DNA of 33,203 bases from Dehalococcoidales bacterium (GTDB lineage Bacteria; Chloroflexota; Dehalococcoidia; Dehalococcoidales; GCA-2688105). A model generated the notes under the pieces. That model was given only the letters and a program-made list of their open reading frames with translations, was not told the origin of the DNA and did no database searches. The position numbers and the translations under genes are program-made. Of this stretch, positions 17,274 to 28,159 are shown one piece after another (positions within the stretch are counted from its first letter, which is position 1; each line of letters begins with the position of its first letter). Location: NCBI GenBank assembly GCA_030640255.1, contig DAOWJS010000103.1:1-33203 (forward strand). The letters run 5' to 3'.

Positions 17274-18381
17274 CCGACTAAAGAACATCAAGCCTATAGC
17301 CCAAAAAGTCGGCGATGTTAAGAACTCTATTTTTATCACCGTCATCGCTCTTCTGGGCATAACTCTTTTACTGGACATTTTTGTAGTTGAGAAGATTTTC
17401 AACCCACTTACTTACCTCTATATTGTCCTGGGCATATTGTTTGTCCGGTATGGAATACCGCTCCTCTACACCAGCCGGAGATTAATTCAATACTACTGGC
17501 AGAGAGCCAGCCGGAACAAACTGGCTGTTGGTGGATTAGCCTTCATTCTGTTTCTAATCCTGCTGGCTTTAATCGGTCCTTTGTTCACTGCTGACCCAAC
17601 CGCGGTCAACTTTGAGGAGAAAAACCTGCCGCCACCGGGTTTCACCCTTGAGGAATCGGTCTATGACCTCAAGACGGGGCAATTTATCACCAATAGAATA
17701 ACCGGAACCACCCAACACCCCCTGGGCACTGATGATAAGGGGCGGGATTTACTGGCGATGATAATTTCCGGAGCCAGAGTCTCTTTGCAGGTTGGTCTAT
17801 TTGCCACCGGTATCGCTATAGCCCTGGGGACGCTTATTGGTGTTACTGCTGCCTATTTAGGTGGCAAGATGGACAATGTCCTGATGAGATTCACTGATAT
17901 TATGATGACCTTCCCCTTCTTCCTGTTGTTAGTGTTCATCGTTTTTATCTTTGGTCCCAACCTAGCTCTTATCGTCATTGTAATCGGTCTTACCGGCTGG
18001 ACGGGCACCGCCCGGCTAATCAGGAGTGAAACCCTTTCATTAAGGACAAGGGAATTCATTATGGCTTCCAAAGCCTTGGGAGCAAGCGATGGCAGAATCA
18101 TTCTGTCCCATCTTATCCCCAATGTCATTAGCCTGATTATAGTAATAGCCACCTTATCTATCCCCGGGGTAATCTTAGCCGAAGCTGCCTTGAGCTTTAT
18201 CGGTTTAGGTGACCCCACCGTAGCCAGTTGGGGGATGATTCTAAAAGCGGGGCAACAAAATCTGGATACTACCTGGTGGGTAGCCGTAGCCCCGGGCATT
18301 ATGCTCTTCCTCACCGTGCTTGCCTTTAATTTCCTAGGCGATGGGCTCAGGGACGCCTTTGACCCCAGGAGTAACGTTTGA
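17266..18381 (+). CDS. Peptide ABC transporter permease (DppC/OppC-type)
   Basis: TQHPLGTDDKGRDLLAMIISGARVSLQVGL; LRTREFIMASKALGASDGRIILSHLIPNVISLIIV; overlaps the preceding permease by 8 bp. Confidence 0.92.
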   Translation: MTNRLKNIKPIAQKVGDVKNSIFITVIALLGITLLLDIFVVEKIFNPLTYLYIVLGILFVRYGIPLLYTSRRLIQYYWQRASRNKLAVGGLAFILFLILLALIGPLFTADPTAVNFEEKNLPPPGFTLEESVYDLKTGQFITNRITGTTQHPLGTDDKGRDLLAMIISGARVSLQVGLFATGIAIALGTLIGVTAAYLGGKMDNVLMRFTDIMMTFPFFLLLVFIVFIFGPNLALIVIVIGLTGWTGTARLIRSETLSLRTREFIMASKALGASDGRIILSHLIPNVISLIIVIATLSIPGVILAEAALSFIGLGDPTVASWGMILKAGQQNLDTTWWVAVAPGIMLFLTVLAFNFLGDGLRDAFDPRSNV

Positions 18382-18382
18382 T

Positions 18383-19363
18383 ATGACTGAGACAATTTTA
18401 AGAATTAGAAATCTGAGGACATATTTTTTCACCCGGCGGGGTACGGTTAAGGCAGTAGACGGCATCGATTTTGACCTTCTGAAGAGCAAATGCCTGTGTC
18501 TGGTGGGCGAATCCGGCTGCGGGAAAACAGTGACCGCGCTGTCTATTTTAGGTTTAATTGATAGTCCACCGGGCAGGATAGTCGGCGGCGAAATATACTA
18601 CAACAATCTAAATCTACTGGAATGTCCCCCTGACCAGCTCAGGCGTATCAGAGGCAAAGAAATTGCCATGGTCTTTCAGGATGCGCAATCAGCCCTCAAT
18701 CCAGTATTCACCATAGGTAACCAGATAGTGGAGCAGGTAAAGCTCCACCTCGGGGCGACCACGCGGGAGGCAAAGGAAAAGGCGCTAAGCCTGCTGGAAG
18801 AGGTGGGCATACCAACACCGGAAAAAGTGGCTAACTATTATCCTCACCAGTTATCCGGTGGGATGAGACAGAGAGCCATGATAGCCATGAGCTTGTCCTG
18901 TGACCCGCAAATCCTTATTGCTGATGAGCCAACCACGGCGGTTGATGTAACGGTAAAAGCCCAGATTCTGGACATTTTTAACCAGCTCAAAAATACCCGG
19001 CAGATGTCCCTCCTCTTCATAACTCACGACCTGGGTATAGTTTCCGAAATTGGGGATAGGATTCTGGTCATGTACGGCGGCAGGGTCGCTGAAGCCGCTA
19101 CCGTTTCAGGATTACTCAACAATCCCAAACACCCGTACACCGCTAGCTTGATTAGGTGTTTGCCCGATATAACCCAAGTAAAAGATAGACTTGAGACCAT
19201 ACCCGGAACTGTGCCCAGCCTTATTGACCCCCCTGGTGGCTGTCTTTTCCACCCCCGATGCGATAAAGCTCTGGCTATTTGCCGGGAGGAGACGCCGCCA
19301 CCGTTTATTGTTGCCGAGGGGCATACTGTCTTCTGCCATCTATATTCTCACCTTGAAAGGTAA
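18383..19363 (+). CDS. Peptide ABC transporter ATP-binding protein (DppD/OppD-type)
   Basis: Walker A GESGCGKTV, LSGGMRQRAMIAMSLSCDPQILIADEPTTAVDVTV, C-terminal oligopeptide-transporter Cys motif GCLFHPRCDKALAICREETP. Start placed at the internal ATG (MTETILRI) just after the permease stop. Confidence 0.92.
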   Translation: MTETILRIRNLRTYFFTRRGTVKAVDGIDFDLLKSKCLCLVGESGCGKTVTALSILGLIDSPPGRIVGGEIYYNNLNLLECPPDQLRRIRGKEIAMVFQDAQSALNPVFTIGNQIVEQVKLHLGATTREAKEKALSLLEEVGIPTPEKVANYYPHQLSGGMRQRAMIAMSLSCDPQILIADEPTTAVDVTVKAQILDIFNQLKNTRQMSLLFITHDLGIVSEIGDRILVMYGGRVAEAATVSGLLNNPKHPYTASLIRCLPDITQVKDRLETIPGTVPSLIDPPGGCLFHPRCDKALAICREETPPPFIVAEGHTVFCHLYSHLER

Positions 19364-19372
19364 AATGGGATA

Positions 19373-20338
19373 ATGTTGAACCATAAGCTACTGGAAGTAG
19401 AGAATTTAAAGAAATACTACCTAATTACCGGCGGGCTACTTGCCCGACAGGTTGGTGAAGTAAAGGCAGTTGATGGGGTATCTTTTTATATTAAAGAGGG
19501 AGAAACCCTGGGGTTAGCCGGTGAATCAGGATGTGGGAAATCCACTCTGGGCAGGATAATATTGAGATTAGAGGAGCCGACCGAAGGGGAAATTATTTAC
19601 CAGGGAATCAATATCACCAGGCTGGGCAAGAAGGAACTACGAAGATTACGAAAGCAAATCCAGATAATATTTCAGGACCCCCAGTCCTCTCTCGACCCAA
19701 GGATGACGGTCAACCAGTCCATAGGCGAGGCTCTACTCATCCACGGTATGAAAGATGAGAAGGAACGGGCAAAAAGAGTGGTAGAGATACTGGAGCGAGT
19801 CGGCTTGGAAGCCCAACACGCCTGGTGCTACCCTCACGAGTTCAGTAGCGGACAGAGGCAACGCATCGGCATTGGTCGAGCGCTGGCGGTAAATCCCAAG
19901 CTTATTATCGCTGATGAGCCGGTAAGCGCCCTGGATGTTTCTATTCAGGCTCAAATCTTAAATCTAATGCTAGACCTGCAGACGGAATTTGGTCTGGCAT
20001 ATTTATTCATTGCCCACGATTTATCGGTGATAAGACAAATCTCCCACCGGGTGGCCATAATGTATCTGGGCAAAATTGTTGAGCTAGCCGAAAAGGGTGA
20101 GATTTTCCAGAATCCCCTTCATCCCTATACCGAGGCGTTACTATCTGCCATCCCCAATATAAGGCAAAGGAAGAAGGCTAGAATCCTGCTCCCGGGTAGT
20201 GTTCCCTCTCCCTTGAACCCTCCCGCCGGCTGCCGCTTCCACACTCGATGCCACCGGGTATTACCAATTTGTGATAAAGAAGAGCCACCGCTCAAGGATG
20301 TCGGGGAGGGACACCTGGTAGCGTGTCATTTGTATTAG
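19373..20338 (+). CDS. Peptide ABC transporter ATP-binding protein (DppF/OppF-type)
   Basis: GESGCGKSTLGR, FSSGQRQRIGIGRALAVNPKLIIADEPVSALDVSIQAQ, CRFHTRCHRVLPICDKEEPP. Confidence 0.93.
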   Translation: MLNHKLLEVENLKKYYLITGGLLARQVGEVKAVDGVSFYIKEGETLGLAGESGCGKSTLGRIILRLEEPTEGEIIYQGINITRLGKKELRRLRKQIQIIFQDPQSSLDPRMTVNQSIGEALLIHGMKDEKERAKRVVEILERVGLEAQHAWCYPHEFSSGQRQRIGIGRALAVNPKLIIADEPVSALDVSIQAQILNLMLDLQTEFGLAYLFIAHDLSVIRQISHRVAIMYLGKIVELAEKGEIFQNPLHPYTEALLSAIPNIRQRKKARILLPGSVPSPLNPPAGCRFHTRCHRVLPICDKEEPPLKDVGEGHLVACHLY

Positions 20339-20394
20339 GCCTAATTTTGCTAATAGCTTACCGTGGCGAGGCGGACTAAATTATAGATGACCTT

Positions 20395-20745
20395 CTAGCG
20401 ACCTTTTATCTCGTAGGAGCTAAAAATGAAGTCCAGGTCGTCCTGCAAAGCCGAAATCTTCTCCCGGGAAAAGAGCTTTTCATCTATATCCAGCATTACC
20501 TTGGTTTCACCTTTAGCTGAGCCTACGATATGGGCTCTGAGGCATTCCTTTTCCGCCTTGCCCGACTCACCTTGAACCTTGAAGGTTAGTGTGCCCCGAG
20601 AGATAAATGATGACGAGTCAGTAGGCAGAGAGTATGTTTCAAATTTTGCCTCACCTATAACCGCTCCTTGCTTGAGGACAAAATCTCTCACCTCATCATA
20701 TAGCAACTCAGGCTTTACATCTTGGTATGTTTTCCTAATCTGCAC
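20395..20745 (-). CDS. Small conserved-looking hypothetical protein (116 aa)
   Basis: ORF occupies the intergenic interval on the opposite strand; globular composition with no repeats, no recognised motif. Confidence 0.6.
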   Translation of the reverse strand: MQIRKTYQDVKPELLYDEVRDFVLKQGAVIGEAKFETYSLPTDSSSFISRGTLTFKVQGESGKAEKECLRAHIVGSAKGETKVMLDIDEKLFSREKISALQDDLDFIFSSYEIKGR

Positions 20746-20829
20746 CTGATTCCCCGCATTTATTATACTCTATATCGGAAGTTTATATAATAGAGCTTTG
20801 CCAATTTTTGTCAAGGAGATTATTTATTA

Positions 20830-21235
20830 ACCTCACCCCTTTAGATTTTTATTAGGTAACCCCATCCCCTTTATCCTTGCCAAAGCAGGCAAGGACTTTA
20901 TCCCCTTCATTCGTGAAATTATAAACTCTAATTTCTAAATCCTAAACAAATTCAAAATTCAAATCCCTAAAGTCTAGAATTTAGTATTTAGTATTTTTAT
21001 TAAATAGGGGCTCCGCCCCTCTAACACCCCTGACTCTTACTCTTGAACAGGGGCTTCGCCTCCCTTTGACTCTCCTTAAAAGGAGAGGGGAAGAGTTTTT
21101 AGCAAAGGGATTTAAAGGGGCGAAGCCCCTTTAAGAATTTCTCTTCCCTCTCCCCTTATGAAGGGGAGAGGGATAAAGGGTGAGGGGTTGTTAAACAATC
21201 TTTTATTAAGGGAAGGGGGGGCAGGGGGATAGGTT
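20830..21235. repeat. Composite palindromic intergenic repeat (copy A)
   Basis: Hairpins AGGGGCTCCGCCCCT (21006-21020), TTAAAGGGGC-GAA-GCCCCTTTAA (21112-21134), CCCTCTCCCCTT-ATG-AAGGGGAGAGGG (21146-21172), plus AT-rich module 20913-20968. Confidence 0.8.
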
Positions 21236-21262
21236 GCTAAACAACCTAGATAGCAAGCCTTC

Positions 21263-21291
21263 TTGATTTTACCTTCAGCATAAGATATACT
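21263..21291 (+). promoter_or_regulatory. Sigma70-type promoter for the rpsB operon
   Basis: TTGATT (21263-21268), 17-nt spacer, TATACT (21286-21291), about 58 nt before the rpsB start. Confidence 0.6.
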
Positions 21292-21349
21292 TGTATACTT
21301 GTTAACAGATTTATTAAACAACAATTAATCATAAGGAAGGGATTCAAGA

Positions 21350-22132
21350 TTGCCAAATAGAGTTACTATTAAGGACCTTTTAGAATCTGGTGCCCACTTT
21401 GGGCATCAGACCAGTCGCTGGCATCCTCGTATGAAGAGCTACATTTTCACTAAGCGCAACGGTATTCATATTATTGACCTAGAACAAACCGTCAGCATGT
21501 TAGACAAGGCTTGCGACTTTATCCAGCAAGTAGTAGAGGAGGGCGGCACTATCCTTTTTGTCGGCACTAAAAAGCAAGCCCAGGAAACTATTGAGGAAGA
21601 GGCTAATCGCTGTGGTATGTATTATGTCAACCAACGTTGGCTGGGAGGAGTGCTGACTAACTTTGCCACTATCCAAGCCCGTATTGACTATCTCGTCCGC
21701 TTGGAGGACCAGCAAACTAGAGGGGAATTTGACTGCCTACCTAAAAAGGAAGCCCTAAAACTAGGGGAGAAAATCTCACGCCTTAATCATCAGATGGGTG
21801 GTTTCAAAGAGATGACCAGCCTGCCCGATGCTCTATTCATTGTTGACCCTACCAAGGAAAGGATTGCTCTAGCTGAAGCCAAGCGTACAGGAATACCAGT
21901 GGTAGCTATAGTAGATACTAATTGTAACCCCGACGATATAGACCACCCCATTCCCGCCAACGACGATGCTATTAGAGCCATAAAACTGATATGTAATAAA
22001 GTTGCTGATGCCGTTATTGAAGGCAAAACCGGTGAGGTAGTGATTCCGACAGAGGAAGGTGAGGAAAGGGGTCTAGAGGAACTTAAAGTTACCGAGACTA
22101 CCGAACCTGCTACTTTCACCCCGAATGAATAA
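21350..22132 (+). CDS. rpsB: 30S ribosomal protein S2
   Basis: [67 protein letters not shown] start with aaggaaggg RBS. Confidence 0.97.
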   Translation: MPNRVTIKDLLESGAHFGHQTSRWHPRMKSYIFTKRNGIHIIDLEQTVSMLDKACDFIQQVVEEGGTILFVGTKKQAQETIEEEANRCGMYYVNQRWLGGVLTNFATIQARIDYLVRLEDQQTRGEFDCLPKKEALKLGEKISRLNHQMGGFKEMTSLPDALFIVDPTKERIALAEAKRTGIPVVAIVDTNCNPDDIDHPIPANDDAIRAIKLICNKVADAVIEGKTGEVVIPTEEGEERGLEELKVTETTEPATFTPNE

Positions 22133-22152
22133 TAAAAACAGAGAGGGAGAAG

Positions 22153-22656
22153 TTGAAAATTCCAACCACCAGAGTAAAGGAGCTAAGAGACCAGTCTGGA
22201 GCCGGGGTTATGGATTGTAGAAATGCCCTACTTGAAGCCGAGGGGGACATAGAAAAGGCGCTCGAAATTCTAAAGCAGAAAGGCTGTCTTCAGGCACAAA
22301 AGAAAGCAGAACGTGCCGCCACTCAAGGAGTGATTGAAGCTTACATCCATACCGGTGGGCAAATAGGAACCATGGTTGAAGTCAACTGTGAAACTGACTT
22401 TGTAGCTCATACTGACGAATTCAAGGAACTGGCTCACCACCTGGCAATGCAAGTAGCCGCCATGCCTCCCCACTTCGTCTCAAAAGAAGAAGTCCCCGAA
22501 GGAGCTGAGATAGAACCTCAATCAGCTTGCCTGCTTCTCCAGCCTTTCATTAAAAACCCCGACAAGACCATTCAGGATATTATAAACGAAACTATTGCCA
22601 AGGTGGGAGAGAATATCAAAGTAAGTAGATTTGCTCGATTTGAAGTAGGCAGTTAG
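22153..22656 (+). CDS. tsf: Elongation factor Ts (short form)
   Basis: VKELRDQSGAGVMDCRNALLEAEGDIEKALEILKQKG; VEVNCETDFVAHTDEFKELAHHLAMQVAA; TTG start. Confidence 0.96.
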   Translation: MKIPTTRVKELRDQSGAGVMDCRNALLEAEGDIEKALEILKQKGCLQAQKKAERAATQGVIEAYIHTGGQIGTMVEVNCETDFVAHTDEFKELAHHLAMQVAAMPPHFVSKEEVPEGAEIEPQSACLLLQPFIKNPDKTIQDIINETIAKVGENIKVSRFARFEVGS

Positions 22657-23391
<735 letters not shown>

Positions 23392-23395
23392 GAAA

Positions 23396-23953
23396 ATGGC
23401 TAGCCGCACTCTATGGACTATTGAAGAAAAAATGCAAATATCTGTTGAGGGCTTGAAGAGGGAGTTAGCCACTATTCGCACCGGGCACGCCACCCCCGCC
23501 TTAATAGAGCATATCAAGGTGGAATATGCTGGCGTTCCCACTCCACTCAATCAAATTGCTGGTATTTCGGCGCCTGAAGCCAGGCTCCTCGTCGTCCAAC
23601 CCTGGGACCCAGGCAGTATACATAACATAGAAAAAGCTATCCTGAAGTCAAACCTGGGGCTAAATCCGACTAGTGATGGGCGTATAATTCGGGTGAATAT
23701 TCCACCACTTACTGAAGAGCGACGACGGGAGCTAATTAAGATGGTGCGAAGTAGAGTTGAGGAAAGAAAGATTGCAATACGCAACCTAAGACGTGAAGCC
23801 ATGGAAGAACTAAAGGGGCTAGAGAAAAATAAGGATATATCACAGGATGAGCTTAAGCGCGTCCTAGACCAGCTACAAAAGCTTACCGATAGCTTCACAG
23901 CCGATACCGAGCAAATTGGACGAGATAAAGAAGCCGAACTTATGGAGGTCTAG
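23396..23953 (+). CDS. frr: Ribosome recycling factor
   Basis: LKRELATIRTGHATPALIEHIKVEYAGVPTPLNQIAGISAPEARLLVVQPWD; DGRIIRVNIPPLTEERRRELIK. Confidence 0.97.
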   Translation: MASRTLWTIEEKMQISVEGLKRELATIRTGHATPALIEHIKVEYAGVPTPLNQIAGISAPEARLLVVQPWDPGSIHNIEKAILKSNLGLNPTSDGRIIRVNIPPLTEERRRELIKMVRSRVEERKIAIRNLRREAMEELKGLEKNKDISQDELKRVLDQLQKLTDSFTADTEQIGRDKEAELMEV

Positions 23954-23975
23954 CTAAGGTTAAAGAGGTTTAATA

Positions 23976-24758
23976 TTGAGTGGCAAAACAGTAGGTACTT
24001 CATCAACAATGAAAAGGATTGCTCTACTCCCCAATCATGTAGCCATTGTGCCCGACGGTAATGGTAGATGGGCAGAGCAGCACGGGTTACCCAGGCTTGA
24101 GGGGCATCAGGCAGGGGCAGAAAACATGCGCCGCATGGTCGAATACCTTAATGAATACCCAATAAAATATGTAACCCTTTATGGTTTCTCTACGGAAAAC
24201 TGGAGCCGACCCGAAGATGAGGTTAGAGGTTTATTCCAGCTGCTGGGGGAGTTTATAGATAAATGTGTCTCAGAATTTTATGAGAATGGTATCAAACTCC
24301 GTCACCTTGGTCGCCTTAATGAACTCCCGCAAAATCTGCAACAAACAATAAATAGAGCGGCAGAGCTAACTAAAAACAATACCAGAATGACACTTGGCCT
24401 CGCCTTCAATTACGGAGGACGCGCTGAGATTATAGATGCCGTGCGCTGCCTGGTAGCTGAAGGTATCCCACCCCAAAACATAGACGAAATTTTATTTAAT
24501 AACTACCTTTATACCGCCGGCTTACCCGATGTTGACCTGTTAATTCGCACTGGTGATGAGCTCCGTCTTAGCAATTTTTTAATCTGGCAAACAGCTTACA
24601 GCGAATACTACTTTACCGATGTTCTATGGCCCGACTTTGATAAAAAAGAGGTGGAGAAAGCACTAATAGCCTATAGCCAGAGGAAAAGGCGCTTCGGCGG
24701 ACTACAAAGAGGCAAAAAGGGAAACAGAGTAAACAGCATTACTCCCGGCAACACGTAG
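23976..24758 (+). CDS. uppS: Isoprenyl transferase (undecaprenyl diphosphate synthase family)
   Basis: HVAIVPDGNGRWAEQHGLPRLEGHQAGAENMRRMVEY; YGFSTENWSRPEDEV; DLLIRTGDELRLSNFLIWQTAYSEYYFTDVLWPDF; start may be the internal ATG at 24009. Confidence 0.95.
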   Translation: MSGKTVGTSSTMKRIALLPNHVAIVPDGNGRWAEQHGLPRLEGHQAGAENMRRMVEYLNEYPIKYVTLYGFSTENWSRPEDEVRGLFQLLGEFIDKCVSEFYENGIKLRHLGRLNELPQNLQQTINRAAELTKNNTRMTLGLAFNYGGRAEIIDAVRCLVAEGIPPQNIDEILFNNYLYTAGLPDVDLLIRTGDELRLSNFLIWQTAYSEYYFTDVLWPDFDKKEVEKALIAYSQRKRRFGGLQRGKKGNRVNSITPGNT

Positions 24759-24774
24759 CTAAAGTCTATTTAAT

Positions 24775-24875
24775 AACCTAACCCCTTGTGTCCCCCTCCC
24801 CCTGATGAGGAGAGGGGGAATCGGTTATGTAAGAGGGGCTTTGCCTCTCGGTAACACTCTTTACTCCAGAGAGGT
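24775..24875. repeat. Palindromic intergenic repeat (copy B), in the cdsA 5' region
   Basis: TCCCCCTCCCCCTGATGAGGAGAGGGGGA and AGAGGGGCTTTGCCTCT, same core elements as copies A, C, D, E. Confidence 0.65.
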
Positions 24876-24888
24876 AAAGGGAAATCTC

Positions 24889-25710
24889 ATGCTTAAGAAA
24901 AGGGCCATAACTGCACTATGGGTTATTCCTCTCCTCGTCGCGGCTATTTGGTTTGACCAACCATTGCCCTGGTTCACCATAGTAGTGGCTATCTGGGGAC
25001 TGCTGGCTGCCTTTGAATTCTATAAAATGGTGGCGGTAGCCAAGGTGCCGCCCCTTACCTGCTTCGGGCTAATCTGGACATTGCTATTTATCTTGAGTCC
25101 CCATTTTGATTATGCCACTCTTATACCACTGCTATTAACCTCGGCAGTGATACTACCCCTAATCTACCTTGTAGGACGCCAGCAGAAGGAGGCTTTCACT
25201 AGCTGGGTATGGACAATAGCCGGAATTCTCTACCTAGGGTGGATGCTAAGTCATTTTGTCGCTCTGAGGGGTCTAGATACAGGCAGAAATTGGGTATTTT
25301 TTGCCCTGTTTACCACCTTTGCTTCTGATACCGCTGCCTTCTTCATCGGCAGAGTCCTGGGCAGACACCGCCTTGCCCCGCATATTAGCCCCGGCAAAAC
25401 CTGGGAAGGCGCCATAGCTGGCGTCTTTGGTGCCATCATAATTAGCTTGCTTTTTATCACACCCAATCTCTTTACTGTACCCAATCCCCTCTATCTTCAG
25501 GATTTTAGCTACTGGCAGGCAATACTTTTAGGCTTACTGGTCAGTGTCTTTGGGCAACTTGGCGACCTGATAGAGTCCCTGCTCAAACGCAACATGGGAG
25601 TAAAGGACTCAAGCCAGCTAATACCTGGACATGGTGGCTTCCTTGACCGTATAGACAGCATTGTCTTTGCTGGCGTAGTGGTATATTATTATGTAATATG
25701 GGTGGTATAG
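24889..25710 (+). CDS. cdsA: Phosphatidate cytidylyltransferase
   Basis: C-terminal signature SVFGQLGDLIESLLKRNMGVKDSSQLIPGHGGFLDRIDSI; start placed at MLKKRAIT because the ORF extension to 24805 translates repeat B. Confidence 0.93.
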   Translation: MLKKRAITALWVIPLLVAAIWFDQPLPWFTIVVAIWGLLAAFEFYKMVAVAKVPPLTCFGLIWTLLFILSPHFDYATLIPLLLTSAVILPLIYLVGRQQKEAFTSWVWTIAGILYLGWMLSHFVALRGLDTGRNWVFFALFTTFASDTAAFFIGRVLGRHRLAPHISPGKTWEGAIAGVFGAIIISLLFITPNLFTVPNPLYLQDFSYWQAILLGLLVSVFGQLGDLIESLLKRNMGVKDSSQLIPGHGGFLDRIDSIVFAGVVVYYYVIWVV

Positions 25711-26849
25711 TAAAGCAACTAGCTGTTCTGGGCTCAACCGGCTCCATAGGTCAGCAAACGCTTCAAGTAGTCCGTGCCTTACCTGACCGGTTTCATATAG
25801 TTGGGCTGGCGGCGGGGAAGAACCTTGAGCTACTGACCAAGCAAGTCAATGAGTTCAGACCCAGATTTATCTACTACCAGGATAGAGAGACACGGGTTCG
25901 CCTGACTAACGGGGAATATGAATTCCTATCACCGGAAGACATCGCCCGTCACCCTCAAGTGGACACCGTGGTCATCGCTACCCCCGGGAAGTCAGGGCTG
26001 AGCCCGACACTGGCGGCAGTGAAAGCCGGCAAAAGGGTCGCCCTGGCCAACAAGGAATCGTTAGTCATGGCCGGCGAGATTATCACCGATGAGGCAAACC
26101 TAAATGGAGCCCAGATTCTGCCTATTGATAGTGAACACAGCGCTATATGGCAATGCCTCAGAGGCGAAATGCAACCACCGGTCCAGATTATGCTGACGGC
26201 ATCAGGGGGGCCTTTCCTTCACTATTCACCAGCGCAGCTAAATAAAGTTACCATTGACCAAGCACTAAAGCACCCCTCGTGGCAGATGGGAAGGAAGGTT
26301 ACCATTGACTCGGCTACCCTGATGAACAAGGGGTTGGAGGTAATTGAAGCCCACTGGCTATTTAACCTGCCTTTTGAGGATATCAAGGTTTTAATTCACC
26401 CCCAGAGCATTATACACTCTATGGTAGAATTCGCCGACGGCTCAACTAAAGCCCAGTTAGGTTACCCTGATATGCGCCTACCCATTCAATATGCCCTGTC
26501 CTACCCGGAACGGCTAGCCAACCCCCAGCTCCCCCGGCTTGACTGGAGTCGGATTAATAGCCTCACCTTTGAGTCACCTGACCTGGATACCTTCCCTTGT
26601 CTCAGGTTAGCCATTGAGGCGGGGAGGAAGGGGGAGACTTACCCGGCGGTGCTTGGCGGCGCCGATGAGGTAGCTGTGGAACTCTTCCTATCACAACGCA
26701 TTAAATTTACCGATATTGCCCACCTTGTAGAGCAAGCGCTGGAACAGCATCAAGTTATAGCTTACCCCAATCTGGAGGGAATACTAGCCGCTGATGCCTG
26801 GGCGAGGCGAAAAGTCACGGAACTGGCCACCGGAGATAACCCATGGTAA
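25698..26849 (+). CDS. dxr: 1-deoxy-D-xylulose 5-phosphate reductoisomerase
   Basis: VLGSTGSIGQQTLQVV; ALANKESLVMAGEII; LPIDSEHSAIWQCL; LTASGGPF; HPSWQMGRKVTIDSATLMNKGLEVIEAHWLF. Confidence 0.97.
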   Translation: MGGIVKQLAVLGSTGSIGQQTLQVVRALPDRFHIVGLAAGKNLELLTKQVNEFRPRFIYYQDRETRVRLTNGEYEFLSPEDIARHPQVDTVVIATPGKSGLSPTLAAVKAGKRVALANKESLVMAGEIITDEANLNGAQILPIDSEHSAIWQCLRGEMQPPVQIMLTASGGPFLHYSPAQLNKVTIDQALKHPSWQMGRKVTIDSATLMNKGLEVIEAHWLFNLPFEDIKVLIHPQSIIHSMVEFADGSTKAQLGYPDMRLPIQYALSYPERLANPQLPRLDWSRINSLTFESPDLDTFPCLRLAIEAGRKGETYPAVLGGADEVAVELFLSQRIKFTDIAHLVEQALEQHQVIAYPNLEGILAADAWARRKVTELATGDNPW

Positions 26850-27901
26850 TTAATATCATAATAGGTGTAGTTGTTCTGTCAGTGATTATCCTTGCCCACG
26901 AACTGGGGCATTTTATTACTGCCAAAGCTTCCGGGGTAAAAGTGGAAGAATTCGGCTTGGGCTTCCCCCCACGATTATTCGGGGTAAGACGGGGGGAAAC
27001 ACTATACTCACTGAATGCGATACCCTTTGGCGGTTTTACCAAGATGGCCGGCGAAGAAGACCCCAAGGCGCCAAGGAGTTTAGCCAGTAAGGGCATCGGC
27101 ACCAGGCTACTGGTGCTCAGTGCCGGCTCACTAATGAATATCCTGCTGCCTCTCCTTCTGTTCTCAATTGCCTTTATGGTTCCCCATAACCTGGTAGTCG
27201 GACAGGTACTAGTAGAAGAGGTAGCCCCGAATTCGCCAGCCGCCAGGGCTGAGATTGAATCTGGAGACTTATTACTCAGCATAAACGGGGAACCACTGCC
27301 CAATAGCGGTGAGCTAAACCGCCTTGTTTACCTCAACCTGGGTAATGAAATTACCATTCTTGTTAAACACCTTGACTCAACTGCCAAGGATGTTCAGTTA
27401 ATACCCCGATGGAAACCGCCAGAAGGTGAGGGAGCGATTGGCATTTGGCACACTACATCAAATCCAACCACTATTAGCCAGCATGAGCCCTTGTGGAAGG
27501 CAATACCTATGGGAGCCAGGGAATGTATAGAAACCTTTGTTCTATATAAGAATGGAATAATCAGCGTGATTATTGGGGCAGCCCCGGCAGTAGTAGCTGG
27601 ACCGGTAGGTATTGCCCAACTAACCGGGGAGATAGCTAGGGTAGGGATAAGCCCGTTACTGGAATTTGCTGCCTTAATTAGCTTAATACTGGGTATATTA
27701 AATCTATTCCCTCTCCCCGCCTTAGATGGTGGTAGAATTGCCTTTGTCCTTCTGGAATGGTTCCGCCGGGGCAAGCGCGTGTCACCCAGAATAGAAGGGC
27801 TGGTGCACTCCATTGGCTTCGCCATGCTAATCGGACTAATGCTGGTAATCACCTACCAGGATATTTTGCGCATCATAAGCGGAGGCAGCCTGATACCATA
27901 A
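26843..27901 (+). CDS. rseP: Site-2 protease, M50 family, PDZ domain (RseP-like)
   Basis: ILAHELGHFITAKASGVKVEEFGLGFPPRLFG (HExxH), PDZ VEEVAPNSPAARAEIESGDLLLSING, LNLFPLPALDGGRI. Confidence 0.95.
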   Translation: MVINIIIGVVVLSVIILAHELGHFITAKASGVKVEEFGLGFPPRLFGVRRGETLYSLNAIPFGGFTKMAGEEDPKAPRSLASKGIGTRLLVLSAGSLMNILLPLLLFSIAFMVPHNLVVGQVLVEEVAPNSPAARAEIESGDLLLSINGEPLPNSGELNRLVYLNLGNEITILVKHLDSTAKDVQLIPRWKPPEGEGAIGIWHTTSNPTTISQHEPLWKAIPMGARECIETFVLYKNGIISVIIGAAPAVVAGPVGIAQLTGEIARVGISPLLEFAALISLILGILNLFPLPALDGGRIAFVLLEWFRRGKRVSPRIEGLVHSIGFAMLIGLMLVITYQDILRIISGGSLIP

Positions 27902-27919
27902 ATCAGTCTCATTTATCAA

Positions 27920-28150
27920 GGGAAGCTTGAAGGGGCTTAGCCCCGGCTAATAAGTTAAGAGATTATTTGGTAACCTATCCCCCTGCCCCCCTTCCCTTAA
28001 CCAAGGGAAGGGGGGAGTGCAGGTGAGAGAGGGGCTTTGCCCCTCTCTAAAATCTCTTCCCAATAGGGGTTTAAGGGGCGGAGCCCCTTCAAAAACCACT
28101 CCTCCCCCTCTCCTTTGAAGGAGAGGGGGATAAAGGGGGTGAGGTAGGTA
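27920..28150. repeat. Composite palindromic intergenic repeat (copy C)
   Basis: AGAGAGGGGCTTTGCCCCTCTCT, AAGGGGCGGAGCCCCTT, TCCCCCTCTCCTTTGAAGGAGAGGGGGA, CCCCCTTCCCTTaaccAAGGGAAGGGGG. Confidence 0.82.
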
Positions 28151-28159
28151 AATAGTCCC

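Noticed and set aside
24805-24888. N-terminal extension of the cdsA ORF (MRRGGIGYVRGALPLGNTLYSREVKGNL)
   Set aside because: Encoded by repeat B; the natural start is the ATG at 24889 followed by a typical membrane protein N-terminus.
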